A stretch of 34,049 nt of DNA, from contig CALQAH020000023.1 of the NCBI GenBank assembly GCA_943328505.2, positions 1 through 34,049 of the forward strand, read 5' to 3'. Of the stretch, positions 1-9,321 are shown in pieces. Under the pieces are notes generated by a model. It saw only the letters and a program-made list of their open reading frames with translations. It did no database searches and was not told where the DNA came from. The position numbers and the translations under genes were made by a program. Source of the stretch: Rhizobium sp. Q54. GTDB lineage: Bacteria; Bacteroidota; Bacteroidia; Flavobacteriales; Flavobacteriaceae. Each line of letters opens with the position of its first letter. Position 1 is the stretch's first letter.

Positions 1-740
1 CTATTAACAATGATAGAAAAGTAGATGGAAGAGACTTTTTATTATTTCTAGAAAAACAGCAAAAATCGGGTGTTAAATTAAAACCCATTGCTAAATTAGT
101 GGATTTGCAGTACGAGAAATTTTTAGACGAACAATTAAATAGTTATTATGATGATAACTTAGAAAAAGAATTTCCTGATTTTGCCAATATAATTGATGAA
201 TATAGAGACGGTTTATTGCTTTTTGATTTGATGGAAAAAGAAATTTGGCAACGTTCAAAAACAGATACGCTAGGTTTAAAAGTTTTTTATGACACTCAAA
301 AATTCAATCACATGTGGAAAAAGAGAGTCGATGTAGTCATCGCTTCTTCAACCAAAATGGATGTGATTAAAAAAGCACAAGCTTTATTAAAAAAGAATGC
401 TACAAACCAAGCAATTAAAGACAAATTAAACACCAAAGACGTTGTTGATGTCATGATTAATACAGGTATTTTTGAAGAAGGGAATAATGCTTTACCAAAG
501 AATATCAAATTTGAAACTGGAGTTTCAGAAATTTATAAAGAAGGACAATACTATTTTGTTACCAAAGTAGAAAAAGTGCTGCCCGTTGAAGTAAAATCAT
601 TCGAAGAATGCAAAGGAAAAATTATTAACGATTATCAACAATACTTAGAACAACGTTGGGTTGACGATTTAAAACAAGAGTTTAACGTTAAAGTAAATAA
701 TGATGTTTTTCAAAAAGTAAAACAAGAGTTAAAGCCTTAA
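1..740 (+). CDS. SurA/PpiC-like peptidylprolyl isomerase, C-terminal part (5' partial)
   Basis: The frame is open from the first complete codon at position 3 to the TAA at 738-740, so this is the C-terminal end of a gene starting outside the window. A GTG at 99 is only an internal codon. About 245 residues are visible. They are rich in Lys, Glu and Asp and alternate helical segments with a parvulin-like stretch. The tail reads like the C-terminal helix of periplasmic SurA/PpiC proteins (FEECKGKIINDYQQYLEQ followed by W-x-x-DLKQEF). The protein probably helps fold outer-membrane proteins in the periplasm. It lies directly upstream of a complete SurA-like gene, and the pair probably forms an operon. 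No catalytic parvulin domain can be judged in this fragment, so the family call rests on the tail and the neighbour. Confidence 0.7.
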   Translation, partial: INNDRKVDGRDFLLFLEKQQKSGVKLKPIAKLVDLQYEKFLDEQLNSYYDDNLEKEFPDFANIIDEYRDGLLLFDLMEKEIWQRSKTDTLGLKVFYDTQKFNHMWKKRVDVVIASSTKMDVIKKAQALLKKNATNQAIKDKLNTKDVVDVMINTGIFEEGNNALPKNIKFETGVSEIYKEGQYYFVTKVEKVLPVEVKSFEECKGKIINDYQQYLEQRWVDDLKQEFNVKVNNDVFQKVKQELKP

Positions 741-794
741 TTGTGTTGCATTCAAAATAAAGAAATAAACCAGAATACTATTAATAAAAGAAAT

Positions 795-2201
795 ATGAAA
801 TTTATATTCAAAAAGATTGCGCTTGTTGTTTTACTAACTTTAGGTACTGCTTTTTTTGCAAATGCACAGGAAATTATTAAAGATACAATAAAGCAAAAAT
901 CAGAACCAAAAAGTACGCAAAAGAAAAGAGTAGATGGTGTTATTGCTACTGTTGGTGATTATATTATTTTGGATTCAGATATTGATAAAGCATATTTAGA
1001 ATTGTCAAGCCAAGGGAATTCTATTAAAGATATAACACGGTGCCAAATGTTAGGCAAATTATTAGAAGATAAATTGTATGCACATCAAGCGATACAAGAT
1101 AGTATTGTCGTAAAAGATGAAGAGGTTAAAGAAAAAATGAACGAACAATTAAGTTACATGGTTGAACAACTAGGTTCAATGGAAAAGGTGGTTCAATATT
1201 TCAAAAAAAGCAATGAAGATGAATTTAGAACAGAATTATTTGACATCATTAAAATGAATAAATTAACTTCTGAAATGCAAAAGAAAGTTGTTGATGCTAT
1301 TGAAATTACACCCGAAGAAACGCGTAGTTTTTTTAAAAAAATACCGGAATCTGAATTACCAGTTTTTGGAGCTGAAATGGAAGTAGCGCAAATAATTGTA
1401 AACCCTATTATTGCTGAATCCGAGAAACAACGTGTCATAACGAGATTAAAAGAAATCAAAGCCGAAGTGCTTGCGGGATCAAGTTTTAAAACCAGAGCAG
1501 TAATCTATTCAGATGACAGAGGTTCGGCAGCCAATGGAGGATTTTATAAAATTAATAGGAAAACACAATTCGTTAAAGAATTTAAAGACGTTGCATTTAG
1601 TTTAGGTGAAGGTGAAGTTTCTGAACCTTTTGAAACAGAATTTGGTTACCATATTATTATGGTTGAAAAAATTAAGGGACAAGAAGTAGAGTTAAGACAT
1701 ATCTTGATGATGCCAAAAGTATCAGATCAATCTTTGAAAGATGCTAAGGAAAAAATTACATTGATCAAAAAACGTATTGAAGATAAAGAAATAACTTTCG
1801 CTGATGCCGCAAGAACACTATCTGACGAGAAAGAAACTCGTGCTAATGGCGGTATCCTAATCAATCCAAAAACGCAAGATACCCATTTTGATTTGACTAA
1901 AATGGACCCAACATTATACAGTGAAGTTTCTAATTTAAAAGATAATGAAATTTCAAATCCAATTGTTGATGAAGATCCAAAAGGCGGAAAAAAATATAAA
2001 ATTTTAACAATCACCAATAGAATCAACGAGCACCCAGCGGATTATGGTAAAGATTATATTAAGATTAAAGATATTGCCTTAAAAGAGAAACAAATTAAAG
2101 CCATTGGAAAATGGACTGAAGAAAAAATTAAAGAAACGTATATTAAAATTAATAACGAATATCAAAATTGTGAGTTTACCAATCAATGGGTAAAAAAATA
2201 A
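795..2201 (+). CDS. SurA-like periplasmic chaperone / peptidylprolyl isomerase
   Basis: A 468-residue exported foldase. I chose ATG 795 because it begins a clear signal peptide (basic MKFIFKK, hydrophobic core, cleavage near FANAQ at about residue 25). The longer frame from TTG 741 would place 18 polar residues in front of it. A SurA N-terminal segment follows (RVDGVIATVGDYIILDSDID), then two parvulin-type PPIase modules at about 195-295 and 297-410. Each has the family look of a conserved beta strand followed by a Gly-rich NGG loop (SAANGGFYKI, RANGGILINP); the first also has a GYHII strand. In Gram-negative bacteria such proteins escort outer-membrane beta-barrel proteins through the periplasm. 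It follows the partial isomerase by 54 bases and precedes moxR by 44, suggesting one transcript. Confidence 0.9.
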   Translation: MKFIFKKIALVVLLTLGTAFFANAQEIIKDTIKQKSEPKSTQKKRVDGVIATVGDYIILDSDIDKAYLELSSQGNSIKDITRCQMLGKLLEDKLYAHQAIQDSIVVKDEEVKEKMNEQLSYMVEQLGSMEKVVQYFKKSNEDEFRTELFDIIKMNKLTSEMQKKVVDAIEITPEETRSFFKKIPESELPVFGAEMEVAQIIVNPIIAESEKQRVITRLKEIKAEVLAGSSFKTRAVIYSDDRGSAANGGFYKINRKTQFVKEFKDVAFSLGEGEVSEPFETEFGYHIIMVEKIKGQEVELRHILMMPKVSDQSLKDAKEKITLIKKRIEDKEITFADAARTLSDEKETRANGGILINPKTQDTHFDLTKMDPTLYSEVSNLKDNEISNPIVDEDPKGGKKYKILTITNRINEHPADYGKDYIKIKDIALKEKQIKAIGKWTEEKIKETYIKINNEYQNCEFTNQWVKK

Positions 2202-2245
2202 TTTTTCACTATTCAAAATATTAAATTTACAAACCATAAATTTCC

Positions 2246-3199
2246 ATGTCAGACGTAACCGCTATTCAAAATTTAGTTGAAAAAAGATTAGAACTAAAAA
2301 GAGAAATTTCTAAAATTATTGTAGGTCAAGATACTGTTGTTGATCAAATTTTATTAAGTATATTTTCTGGTGGACATGCCTTGTTAGTAGGTGTTCCAGG
2401 TTTGGCAAAAACGTTAATGGTTAATACCATATCGCAGGCTTTAGGTTTAGATTTTAAGCGTATTCAGTTTACACCCGATTTGATGCCTTCTGATATTTTA
2501 GGAAGTGAAATTCTTGATGAGAATCGTCATTTTAAATTCATCAAAGGACCCATTTTTGCCAACATTATTTTGGCGGATGAGATTAATAGAACACCACCAA
2601 AAACACAAGCCGCTTTATTGGAAGCCATGCAAGAACGTTCGGTTACTATTGCGGGTCAAAATTATAAATTAGCCTTGCCTTATTTTGTATTGGCTACGCA
2701 AAATCCAATTGAGCAAGAAGGAACGTATCCTTTACCTGAGGCTCAATTAGACCGTTTTATGTTTGCAATAAAATTAGATTATCCTTCTTTTCAAGAAGAA
2801 GTGCAAGTCGTAAAAAGTACCACTTCCGATGATAAGCCAGTGATAAACCCGTTATTTACAGCTCAGGAAATTATCGATTTTCAACAACTGATTCGTCGTA
2901 TTCCTGTTGCTGATAATGTAGTGGAATATGCCGTTACCTTAGTAAGCAAAACACGTCCAGACAATGCTTTGTCAAACGAGTTTGTTAAAAACTATTTGGA
3001 TTGGGGAGCAGGACCAAGAGCTTCTCAAAACTTAATTTTAGCAGCCAAAGCTAATGCGGCTTTTAATGGTAAATTCTCTCCAGACATTGAAGATGTAAAA
3101 GCGGTTGCTTATGGTATTCTTCGTCATAGAATTATCAAGAATTACAAAGCCGATGCTGAAGGAATTAGCGAAGAAATGATTATTGATAAGTTGATATAA
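2246..3199 (+). CDS. MoxR family AAA+ ATPase
   Basis: A 317-residue cytoplasmic AAA+ ATPase of full family length. Walker A is GVPGLAKT at residues 49-56, Walker B is IILADE at about 107-112, and the sensor-1 region is LATQNPIEQEGTYPLPEAQLDRF. The NRTPPKTQAALLEAMQE stretch right after Walker B is diagnostic of MoxR. MoxR ATPases act as chaperones for partner proteins, often with von Willebrand A-domain proteins encoded nearby. No such partner is visible here. The gene follows the two SurA-like genes closely and probably shares their transcript. The substrate cannot be inferred from the sequence. Confidence 0.92.
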   Translation: MSDVTAIQNLVEKRLELKREISKIIVGQDTVVDQILLSIFSGGHALLVGVPGLAKTLMVNTISQALGLDFKRIQFTPDLMPSDILGSEILDENRHFKFIKGPIFANIILADEINRTPPKTQAALLEAMQERSVTIAGQNYKLALPYFVLATQNPIEQEGTYPLPEAQLDRFMFAIKLDYPSFQEEVQVVKSTTSDDKPVINPLFTAQEIIDFQQLIRRIPVADNVVEYAVTLVSKTRPDNALSNEFVKNYLDWGAGPRASQNLILAAKANAAFNGKFSPDIEDVKAVAYGILRHRIIKNYKADAEGISEEMIIDKLI

Positions 3200-3200
3200 A

Positions 3201-3598
3201 TCAATTTATTTTTAAAATTCGATCTAATTCTTCGTCATAAAAAAACAGAAACATACTTCCCATCATGTCTTGTAGCTTTTTGAATCAACTGCTTTAACAT
3301 GAAAACTGGTAAGCTAAAAACAGTGTCAATTCTTGTGATAATTGAACAAAATTGGATGACTTTGGACCTTCCGTCGATTTGTAAAGACTATCGACATAAA
3401 AAGTGGGAGTTATCATTCGATTCGTTTCGCTTTTTTGTTTAATCATCGACTCGTTATCCACTAATGCTAATTTTTGTAAAAAAGTGGTCTTAATAATCGC
3501 TTTATGCCTGTTTGGCAACAATTTATACCAAATAGCGCCACCAAGGATAAAAAGCAAAGTAAAACTCCTAAAAATTTATATATCTTTGATTTCTTCAT
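3201..3598 (-). pseudogene. Frameshifted small membrane-anchored protein gene
   Basis: Three consecutive minus-strand frames read as one protein when joined. ATG 3598 starts MKKSKIYKFLGVLL, a basic head and hydrophobic start. A shift near 3555 leads into LLFILGGAIWYKLLP and a long soluble stretch (FLQKLALVDNES, RMITPTFYVDSLYKSTEGPK, SNFVQLSQE). A second shift near 3300 leads to FHVKAVDSKSYK, and a third near 3265 to DMMGSMFLFFYDEELDRILK with a TGA at 3203-3201. The joined product would be about 130 residues with one N-terminal membrane segment. I do not recognise the family. Coding-quality sequence in three frames argues for recent decay, or for sequencing errors, rather than noise. The gene lies convergent to moxR. 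Confidence 0.7.
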
Positions 3599-3619
3599 AA
3601 AATAAAAATACACTATTCT

Positions 3620-4729
3620 ATGATTGTAAATTCGAACAATAGAGTTTTTGGACTCGATCTTATGCGGGCTGGAGCCATATTAATGGTGCTATGCTCTCAT
3701 TTATTATGGATATATCCATTAAAAAATTCATTGCTATTATATTGTTTTCAATTATTTGGTTTTCTTGGAGTAGAAATATTCTTTGTTTTAAGTGGTTTTT
3801 TAATTGGAACCATTTTCTATACTCTTTATTTAAAGGATGATTTTAAATTTAAATCGGTAATTTATTTTCTCAAAAGAAGATGGTATAGAACCTTACCCAA
3901 TTATTATTTATTTTTTATAATTAACATACTTATTGGTCTGATTATTGGTTACCCGATGCCATCACTCTGGAAATATTTATGTTTCCAACAAAATTTTTAT
4001 ACTACTATGTTGGCTTTTTATCCTGATTCTTGGAGCTTGGCAGTCGAAGAATATACGTATTTAATTATGCCGACCTCCGTGTTTTTAATGGCCATACTTT
4101 GTAAACCTAAAAACAAAAAAAATGCTTATTTATTTGTGATTGTATCTATAATTATTGCTTTCATATTTAGTAAATTTATTTATAATCAAACTACGTCTAA
4201 TACAACTATGGATCAATGGAATGTTTCCATGAAAGACGTTGTTATTTATAGAATTGATGCTATTTTAGTAGGAGTCCTTTTTAGTTGGATTTCCATTAAC
4301 TATGAAAATTTTTGGAAGAAATCCAGATATATTTTGGCTTATATTGGTGTTCTCTTTTTTTTAATTTTTTATTATAGCCTGGGACATTTTCGAATTATTA
4401 TTGAAAACTACCCAATGTTCTGGAATGTTTTTTATTTGCCTATTACATCATTTTCGGTGGCTTTATTTTTGCCATTATTGTCAGAATGGAAAACCACTAA
4501 AATTCCTTTTAAAAATGTCATTGTTACCATTAGTTTAATTTCCTATTCCTTTTATTTATTACATTATGGTATCGTATTGCAATTGATGAAACATTATTGT
4601 ACGACCGAAAATTTGAAACAATATGAGTTGCATATGTTCACTCTTGTTTTTCTAATACTATCCTTTGGATTATCGTATTTAAATTATAAATATTTTGAAA
4701 AACCAATCATGGATTTAAGAGATAAATAG
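3620..4729 (+). CDS. Acyltransferase-3 family membrane protein (OafA/YrhL-like)
   Basis: A 369-residue polytopic inner-membrane protein with about ten hydrophobic segments. The N-terminus carries the acyltransferase-3 hallmark GLDLMRAGAILMVLCSHL with conserved Arg16 and His27. VEIFFVLSGFLIG, the basic RRWYRTLP loop and SWSLAVEEYTYLI follow, all typical of the family. These enzymes transfer acyl groups, often acetyl, from the cytoplasm to extracytoplasmic sugars such as O-antigen, exopolysaccharide or peptidoglycan. The acceptor here is unknown because no polysaccharide genes are adjacent. It stands alone between a decayed gene and aconitase, and by eye looks even more AT-rich than its neighbours. 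Start ATG 3620 fits the family N-terminus. Confidence 0.88.
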   Translation: MIVNSNNRVFGLDLMRAGAILMVLCSHLLWIYPLKNSLLLYCFQLFGFLGVEIFFVLSGFLIGTIFYTLYLKDDFKFKSVIYFLKRRWYRTLPNYYLFFIINILIGLIIGYPMPSLWKYLCFQQNFYTTMLAFYPDSWSLAVEEYTYLIMPTSVFLMAILCKPKNKKNAYLFVIVSIIIAFIFSKFIYNQTTSNTTMDQWNVSMKDVVIYRIDAILVGVLFSWISINYENFWKKSRYILAYIGVLFFLIFYYSLGHFRIIIENYPMFWNVFYLPITSFSVALFLPLLSEWKTTKIPFKNVIVTISLISYSFYLLHYGIVLQLMKHYCTTENLKQYELHMFTLVFLILSFGLSYLNYKYFEKPIMDLRDK

Positions 4730-4852
4730 TAACTATTTTCATTTTTTCTGCTTTAAAATCCGATTTTGATAATAATAAACTATCAATAATCTCCATTTCG
4801 TAAATATGTAAAGTAATATGATATATTTATCATAAAATTTATTTATTAATAT

Positions 4853-4863
4853 AACGATTTCGT
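4853..4863 (+). promoter_or_regulatory. Putative operator shared with the gap upstream region
   Basis: AACGATTTCGT contains the dyad ACGA-TT-TCGT. The same 11 bases occur at 10983-10993 upstream of the GAPDH gene. Here it lies in the spacer just upstream of the candidate -7 element. The regulator is unknown, and this is an inference from two sites. Confidence 0.3.
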
Positions 4864-4870
4864 AAATTTG
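4863..4870 (+). promoter_or_regulatory. Candidate acn promoter -7 element
   Basis: TAAATTTG matches the Bacteroidota -7 consensus TAnnTTTG, 28 bases before the aconitase start codon. No convincing -33 TTG sits at the usual distance. It directly abuts the AACGATTTCGT motif at 4853-4863. Confidence 0.4.
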
Positions 4871-4898
4871 CATTGCAAATAAATTAACCTATAGTATT

Positions 4899-7163
4899 AT
4901 GGCTTTTGATATTGAAATGATTAAAGAAGTGTATGCAAATATGGCAACTCGTGTGGATAAAGCACGCGAGTTAGTTGGACGTCCACTTACATTAACGGAA
5001 AAGATTTTATATTCACACCTTTGGTCTAAAATACCTAATGCCGTTTTTAAAAGAGGTGCAGACTATGTCGATTTTGCTCCAGATAGAGTAGCGTGTCAAG
5101 ATGCAACTGCTCAAATGGCTTTATTACAATTTATGCATGCCGGAAAAAAGACAGTTGCAGTTCCCACCACAGTACACTGTGATCACTTAATTCAAGCAAA
5201 AGATGGTGCTCAAACTGATTTGGCTTTTGCTAACAAACAGTCTAAAGAGGTTTTTGATTTTCTTTCGTCTGTATCCAATAAATATGGTATTGGTTTTTGG
5301 AAACCAGGTTCAGGTATTATACACCAAATTGTTTTAGAAAATTATGCATTTCCTGGTGGAATGATGATTGGTACCGATTCACATACTGTAAATGCAGGTG
5401 GTTTAGGAATGCTAGCAATTGGAGTTGGTGGTGCAGATGCTGTCGATGTAATGTCAGGTATGTCATGGGAATTGAAATTTCCAAAATTAATTGGCGTTAA
5501 ATTAACAGGAAAATTAAATGGATGGTCATCTCCAAAAGATGTCATTCTAAAAGTTGCCGATATACTTACCGTTAAAGGTGGAACAGGTGCAATTGTTGAA
5601 TATTTTGGTGAAGGTGCTATCAATATGTCATGTACTGGTAAAGGTACAATTTGTAATATGGGTGCAGAAATTGGAGCAACCACTTCAACATTTGGGTATG
5701 ATGATTCTATGAGAAGATATTTAGCAGCTACAGGTCGTCAAGATGTGGTAGATGCAGCCGATAAAGTTGCCAAATACTTAACAGGTGATGATGAAGTGTA
5801 TGCTAATCCAGCGGACTATTTTGATCAATTAATAGAAATAAATCTTTCGGAATTAGAGCCGCACATCAACGGACCATTTACACCAGATAGAGGAACGCCT
5901 GTTTCTAAGATGAAAGCCGAAGCTGCTGCAAATGGTTGGCCTATAAAAGTTGAGTGGGGTTTGATTGGTTCCTGCACTAACTCATCATATGAAGATATGT
6001 CACGTGCAGCTTCTATTGTTGAACAAGCTGTTGCATACGGAATTACTCCAAAAGCTGAATTTGGAATCAATCCAGGTTCTGAACAAATAAGATATACCAT
6101 TGAAAGAGATGGCATTATTGCTACTTTCGAAAAAATGGGAACGAAAGTTTTTACCAATGCTTGCGGTCCATGTATTGGACAGTGGGATAGAGCAGGAGCT
6201 GATAAAGGAGAAAAAAATACGATTGTACATTCTTTCAACCGTAATTTTTCTAAAAGAGCCGATGGCAACCCTAATACACATGCTTTTGTAACGTCTCCAG
6301 AAATGGTAGCCGCATTAGCAATTTCTGGTAGATTGGATTTTAACCCCATTACTGATACATTATTAAATGATAATGGAGAAGAAGTAAAATTAAATCCGCC
6401 AAAAGGAGACGAATTGCCTTCAAAAGGATTTGATGTTGAAGATGCAGGTTTCCAAGCTCCGGCTGAAGATGGAAGTAAAGTTCAAGTTGTTGTTTCTGAA
6501 ACATCAGACCGTTTACAACTTTTAGCACCATTTGCCGCATGGGATGGAAAGAATATTGTTGGTGCTAAATTATTAATCAAAGCCTTTGGAAAATGTACCA
6601 CCGATCATATTTCTATGGCTGGACCATGGTTGCGTTTCCGTGGACATTTAGATAATATCTCAAATAATATGTTGATTGGTGCTGAAAATGCTTTTAATAA
6701 AAAAGCAAATTCGGTTAAAAACCAATTAACAAACACGTATGATACAGTACCTGCAGTGGCAAGAGCTTATAAAGCTGCTGGAATTTCATCAATAGTTGTT
6801 GGGGATCACAATTATGGCGAAGGTTCTTCTAGAGAACACGCAGCGATGGAACCCCGTTTTCTTGGTGTAAAAGCGGTTTTAGTAAAATCGTTTGCGCGTA
6901 TTCACGAAACCAACTTGAAAAAACAAGGAATGTTAGGGTTGACTTTTGCAAACGAAGAAGATTATGACAAAATTCAGGAAGACGACACAGTTAACTTTGC
7001 AGATTTAGTTGATTTTGCTCCAGGAAAACCACTAACACTAGAGTTTGTTCACGCTGATGGTTCTAAGGATATTATATTAGCCAACCATACCTACAACGAT
7101 AGCCAAATTGGCTGGTTTGTTGCGGGTTCAGCTTTAAATTTAATAGCGGCAGGAAAAGCGTAA
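4899..7163 (+). CDS. acn: Aconitate hydratase (mitochondrial-type)
   Basis: A 754-residue enzyme interconverting citrate and isocitrate through cis-aconitate in the TCA cycle, in the cytoplasm. The three [4Fe-4S] cysteine ligands are visible: Cys359 in [14 protein letters not shown], and Cys422 and Cys425 in [11 protein letters not shown], with spacing as in mitochondrial aconitase. The N-terminal [26 protein letters not shown] segment and the C-terminal swivel domain with [19 protein letters not shown] are intact. Length and motifs point to the mitochondrial-type subfamily rather than AcnB. It appears monocistronic, with a candidate promoter at 4863-4870 and a strong hairpin terminator at 7193-7221. 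Confidence 0.97.
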   Translation: MAFDIEMIKEVYANMATRVDKARELVGRPLTLTEKILYSHLWSKIPNAVFKRGADYVDFAPDRVACQDATAQMALLQFMHAGKKTVAVPTTVHCDHLIQAKDGAQTDLAFANKQSKEVFDFLSSVSNKYGIGFWKPGSGIIHQIVLENYAFPGGMMIGTDSHTVNAGGLGMLAIGVGGADAVDVMSGMSWELKFPKLIGVKLTGKLNGWSSPKDVILKVADILTVKGGTGAIVEYFGEGAINMSCTGKGTICNMGAEIGATTSTFGYDDSMRRYLAATGRQDVVDAADKVAKYLTGDDEVYANPADYFDQLIEINLSELEPHINGPFTPDRGTPVSKMKAEAAANGWPIKVEWGLIGSCTNSSYEDMSRAASIVEQAVAYGITPKAEFGINPGSEQIRYTIERDGIIATFEKMGTKVFTNACGPCIGQWDRAGADKGEKNTIVHSFNRNFSKRADGNPNTHAFVTSPEMVAALAISGRLDFNPITDTLLNDNGEEVKLNPPKGDELPSKGFDVEDAGFQAPAEDGSKVQVVVSETSDRLQLLAPFAAWDGKNIVGAKLLIKAFGKCTTDHISMAGPWLRFRGHLDNISNNMLIGAENAFNKKANSVKNQLTNTYDTVPAVARAYKAAGISSIVVGDHNYGEGSSREHAAMEPRFLGVKAVLVKSFARIHETNLKKQGMLGLTFANEEDYDKIQEDDTVNFADLVDFAPGKPLTLEFVHADGSKDIILANHTYNDSQIGWFVAGSALNLIAAGKA

Positions 7164-7192
7164 TTAAAAGTTTTTTCATTAAAATACTAATT

Positions 7193-7221
7193 AGGATGTT
7201 CTTTGGAGCATCCTTTTTTTT
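7193..7221 (+). terminator. Rho-independent terminator after acn
   Basis: Stem AGGATG (7193-7198) pairs with CATCCT (7209-7214). It extends inward through a G-T pair to TTC/GAG and is followed by an unbroken T run. It lies about 30 bases after the aconitase stop codon. Confidence 0.8.
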
Positions 7222-7272
7222 ATATAAAATCATTGCAAAAAAACTCAATCTAAATGGAGCTTTTTATTTTTT

Positions 7273-7647
7273 TTATCCTAGTTTCTTTTTATAAATTTCC
7301 TTTATTCCTGAACACCATTCAATAGTTTCATAATAAAAATCAACTACTACAAGATCATCTCTTTTTCTAATAAAGCACTTTCCTGTGACATCGGCTTGAT
7401 TTCCGTTTATAGTAATTTTTTTATTAGTTTCGATTTTATCTTCTAAATACATAGCGTAAACCTTACTAGCTATATCTTCACGAATACCCATCTTTGAATT
7501 GAAGGTACTAATAATTACCATTCCTTTTTTAGATTGTGCAATAAATTCCATGCCGTTATGACCGAAATGGTACGTAGAGACAATTTGTTTTTCTTGTGAG
7601 GAAACAAGTTGCGCAGCAAATAGTAAAAGGATGATAAATTTTTTCAT
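7273..7647 (-). CDS. Small secreted protein of unknown function
   Basis: A 124-residue protein with an obvious signal peptide (MKKFIILLLFAAQLVSSQ, cleavage near residue 18), leaving about 106 mature residues. The mature part alternates short beta-strand-like segments (GMVIISTF, DDLVVVDFYY) and contains two cysteines (GKCFIRK, EWCSG). I do not recognise a domain. It is transcribed alone, convergent with acn and divergent from the permease. It probably acts in the periplasm or outside the cell. The intact frame, ATG start and signal peptide support a real gene. Confidence 0.65.
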   Translation of the reverse strand: MKKFIILLLFAAQLVSSQEKQIVSTYHFGHNGMEFIAQSKKGMVIISTFNSKMGIREDIASKVYAMYLEDKIETNKKITINGNQADVTGKCFIRKRDDLVVVDFYYETIEWCSGIKEIYKKKLG

Positions 7648-7827
7648 TTGTAGATTTTTGGGTTTTCTAAATGGGCGTGAAAATATAAATTATTTTTATG
7701 TAAACCTTTCTTTTTTGTTAAAATATTCATTTACAACGATAAAAGAACTTTGTTTATTGTGATTTTCTATAAATAAGTGAAAAATCAAAGTTTTTTATAT
7801 CTTTAGCAAAACTAAACCCAACCAAAA

Positions 7828-9234
7828 ATGGAAAACAATAATCAAGAAGAATTTAAAAAAGAACTCGGGCTATTTGACGGAACAATGCTAGTTGTTGGTT
7901 CCATGATTGGTTCTGGAATATTTATAGTAAGTGCCGATATTGTGCGACAAGTTGGATCGGCAGGTTGGCTCATTGCCATTTGGTTACTTACAGGTTTTAT
8001 TACCATTGTTGCCGCAGTAAGTTATGGCGAATTGAGTGCCATGTTTCCAAAAGCGGGTGGACAATATGTTTATTTGAAAGAAGCCTACAATAAAATGATT
8101 GCATTTTTATATGGCTGGAGTTTCTTTGCTGTGATACAAACAGGTACTATTGCTGCAGTTGGTGTGGCGTTTTCAAAGTTTGCTGCTTATATAGTTCCAT
8201 CATTAAGTGTGGATAATATATTATACGAAATTGGTTCTTTCAAGTTGAATGCAGCTCAGATAGTTTCTATTATTACTATTATTTTCTTAACCTACTTGAA
8301 TAGTCGTGGTGTGAAGAATAGTAAAATATTGCTAACGGTGCTTACCGTTATTAAGATTTTGTCGCTATTTGGTTTGATTATATTTGGTTTTTTTGCAGCC
8401 AAAGGCGAAGTTTGGGATGCCAATTGGGCAAATGCTTGGAGTACTCAATCCTTAAATACCGATACAGGTGCGTGGTTGCCAATTTCTGGAACCACATTAA
8501 TCACTGCCATTTCAGCGGCAATGGTTGGTTCTGTATTTTCTAGTGATGCCTGGAATGGGGTTACCTTTATTGCTGGTGAAATAAAAAATCCAAAACGCAA
8601 TGTAGGTTTGAGTTTGTTTTTAGGAACTTTTATAGTAACTACCATCTATGTTTTAACCAATTTGATGTATGTTGCTGTGGTTCCTTTACAAGAAATTGCC
8701 ACGGCAAAATCAGATAGAGTAGCGGTTGTGGCATCACAATATATTTTTGGAGACATTGGTACTTTAATTATTGCCATTATGATTATGATTTCCACGTTTG
8801 CTTGTAATAATGGTTTGATTATGGCTGGAGCAAGAGTGTATTACACCATGGCAAAAGATGGATTGTTCTTTAAAAAAGCTGCCAATTTAAATAACGCTAG
8901 TGTTCCTTCGTGGGCATTGTGGGCGCAATGTTTTTGGGCTTCTTGTTTGTGTTTAACTGGGAAATATGGTGATCTTTTAGACTTTGTAGTAATCATTGTT
9001 TTGATATTTTACATTTTAACTATATATGGAATATTCATACTACGAAAAAAAATGCCAGATGCCGAAAGGCCGTACAAAGCTTTTGGTTATCCTTTTTTGC
9101 CAGCACTATATATTGTTATTGCTGCGGCGTTAAGTATTACGCTATTGTTTTGCAAATTTTCTACTTGTGGTTGGGGTGTTTTGATTATGCTTACTGGAAT
9201 TCCAGTGTATTATTTGATGAAGGATAAGGAGTAA
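7828..9234 (+). CDS. APC family amino-acid permease (SteT/LAT-like)
   Basis: A 468-residue inner-membrane transporter with about twelve hydrophobic segments. The first helix carries the APC superfamily unwound substrate-binding motif GSMIGSGIF at residues 24-32. AVSYGELSAMFPKAGGQYVYLKEAY follows, typical of amino-acid exchangers of the LAT/SteT group. The middle part (SSDAWNGVTFIAGEIKNPKRNVG) matches the same subfamily. It likely exchanges or takes up neutral amino acids; the substrate cannot be fixed from sequence. The near-consensus element TATCTTTA at about 7797-7804 is close to the start codon and could be a -7 element, but is one base off. It is a single gene followed by a hairpin RNA element and a bidirectional terminator. 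Confidence 0.9.
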   Translation: MENNNQEEFKKELGLFDGTMLVVGSMIGSGIFIVSADIVRQVGSAGWLIAIWLLTGFITIVAAVSYGELSAMFPKAGGQYVYLKEAYNKMIAFLYGWSFFAVIQTGTIAAVGVAFSKFAAYIVPSLSVDNILYEIGSFKLNAAQIVSIITIIFLTYLNSRGVKNSKILLTVLTVIKILSLFGLIIFGFFAAKGEVWDANWANAWSTQSLNTDTGAWLPISGTTLITAISAAMVGSVFSSDAWNGVTFIAGEIKNPKRNVGLSLFLGTFIVTTIYVLTNLMYVAVVPLQEIATAKSDRVAVVASQYIFGDIGTLIIAIMIMISTFACNNGLIMAGARVYYTMAKDGLFFKKAANLNNASVPSWALWAQCFWASCLCLTGKYGDLLDFVVIIVLIFYILTIYGIFILRKKMPDAERPYKAFGYPFLPALYIVIAAALSITLLFCKFSTCGWGVLIMLTGIPVYYLMKDKE

Positions 9235-9321
9235 TAAAGATTAATTCTAGGAGGAAGCATTGCTGAGCAAATTTCTTTTAGTAGAATTTTATAGATTGTT
9301 GATTTTAAAGCTTTGCCTTTT

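Noticed and set aside
741..794. TTG 741 as the start of the SurA-like gene
   Set aside because: It would add polar residues before a textbook signal peptide that starts at ATG 795.
3403..3600. Plus-strand 65-residue open frame opposite the decayed gene
   Set aside because: It is the shadow of the minus-strand coding sequence, which joins into a sensible protein; the plus-strand product has no context.
5342..6349. Minus-strand open frames of 113 and 174 residues inside aconitase
   Set aside because: Aconitase is complete on the plus strand with all Fe-S ligands; these are antisense frames with no start context.
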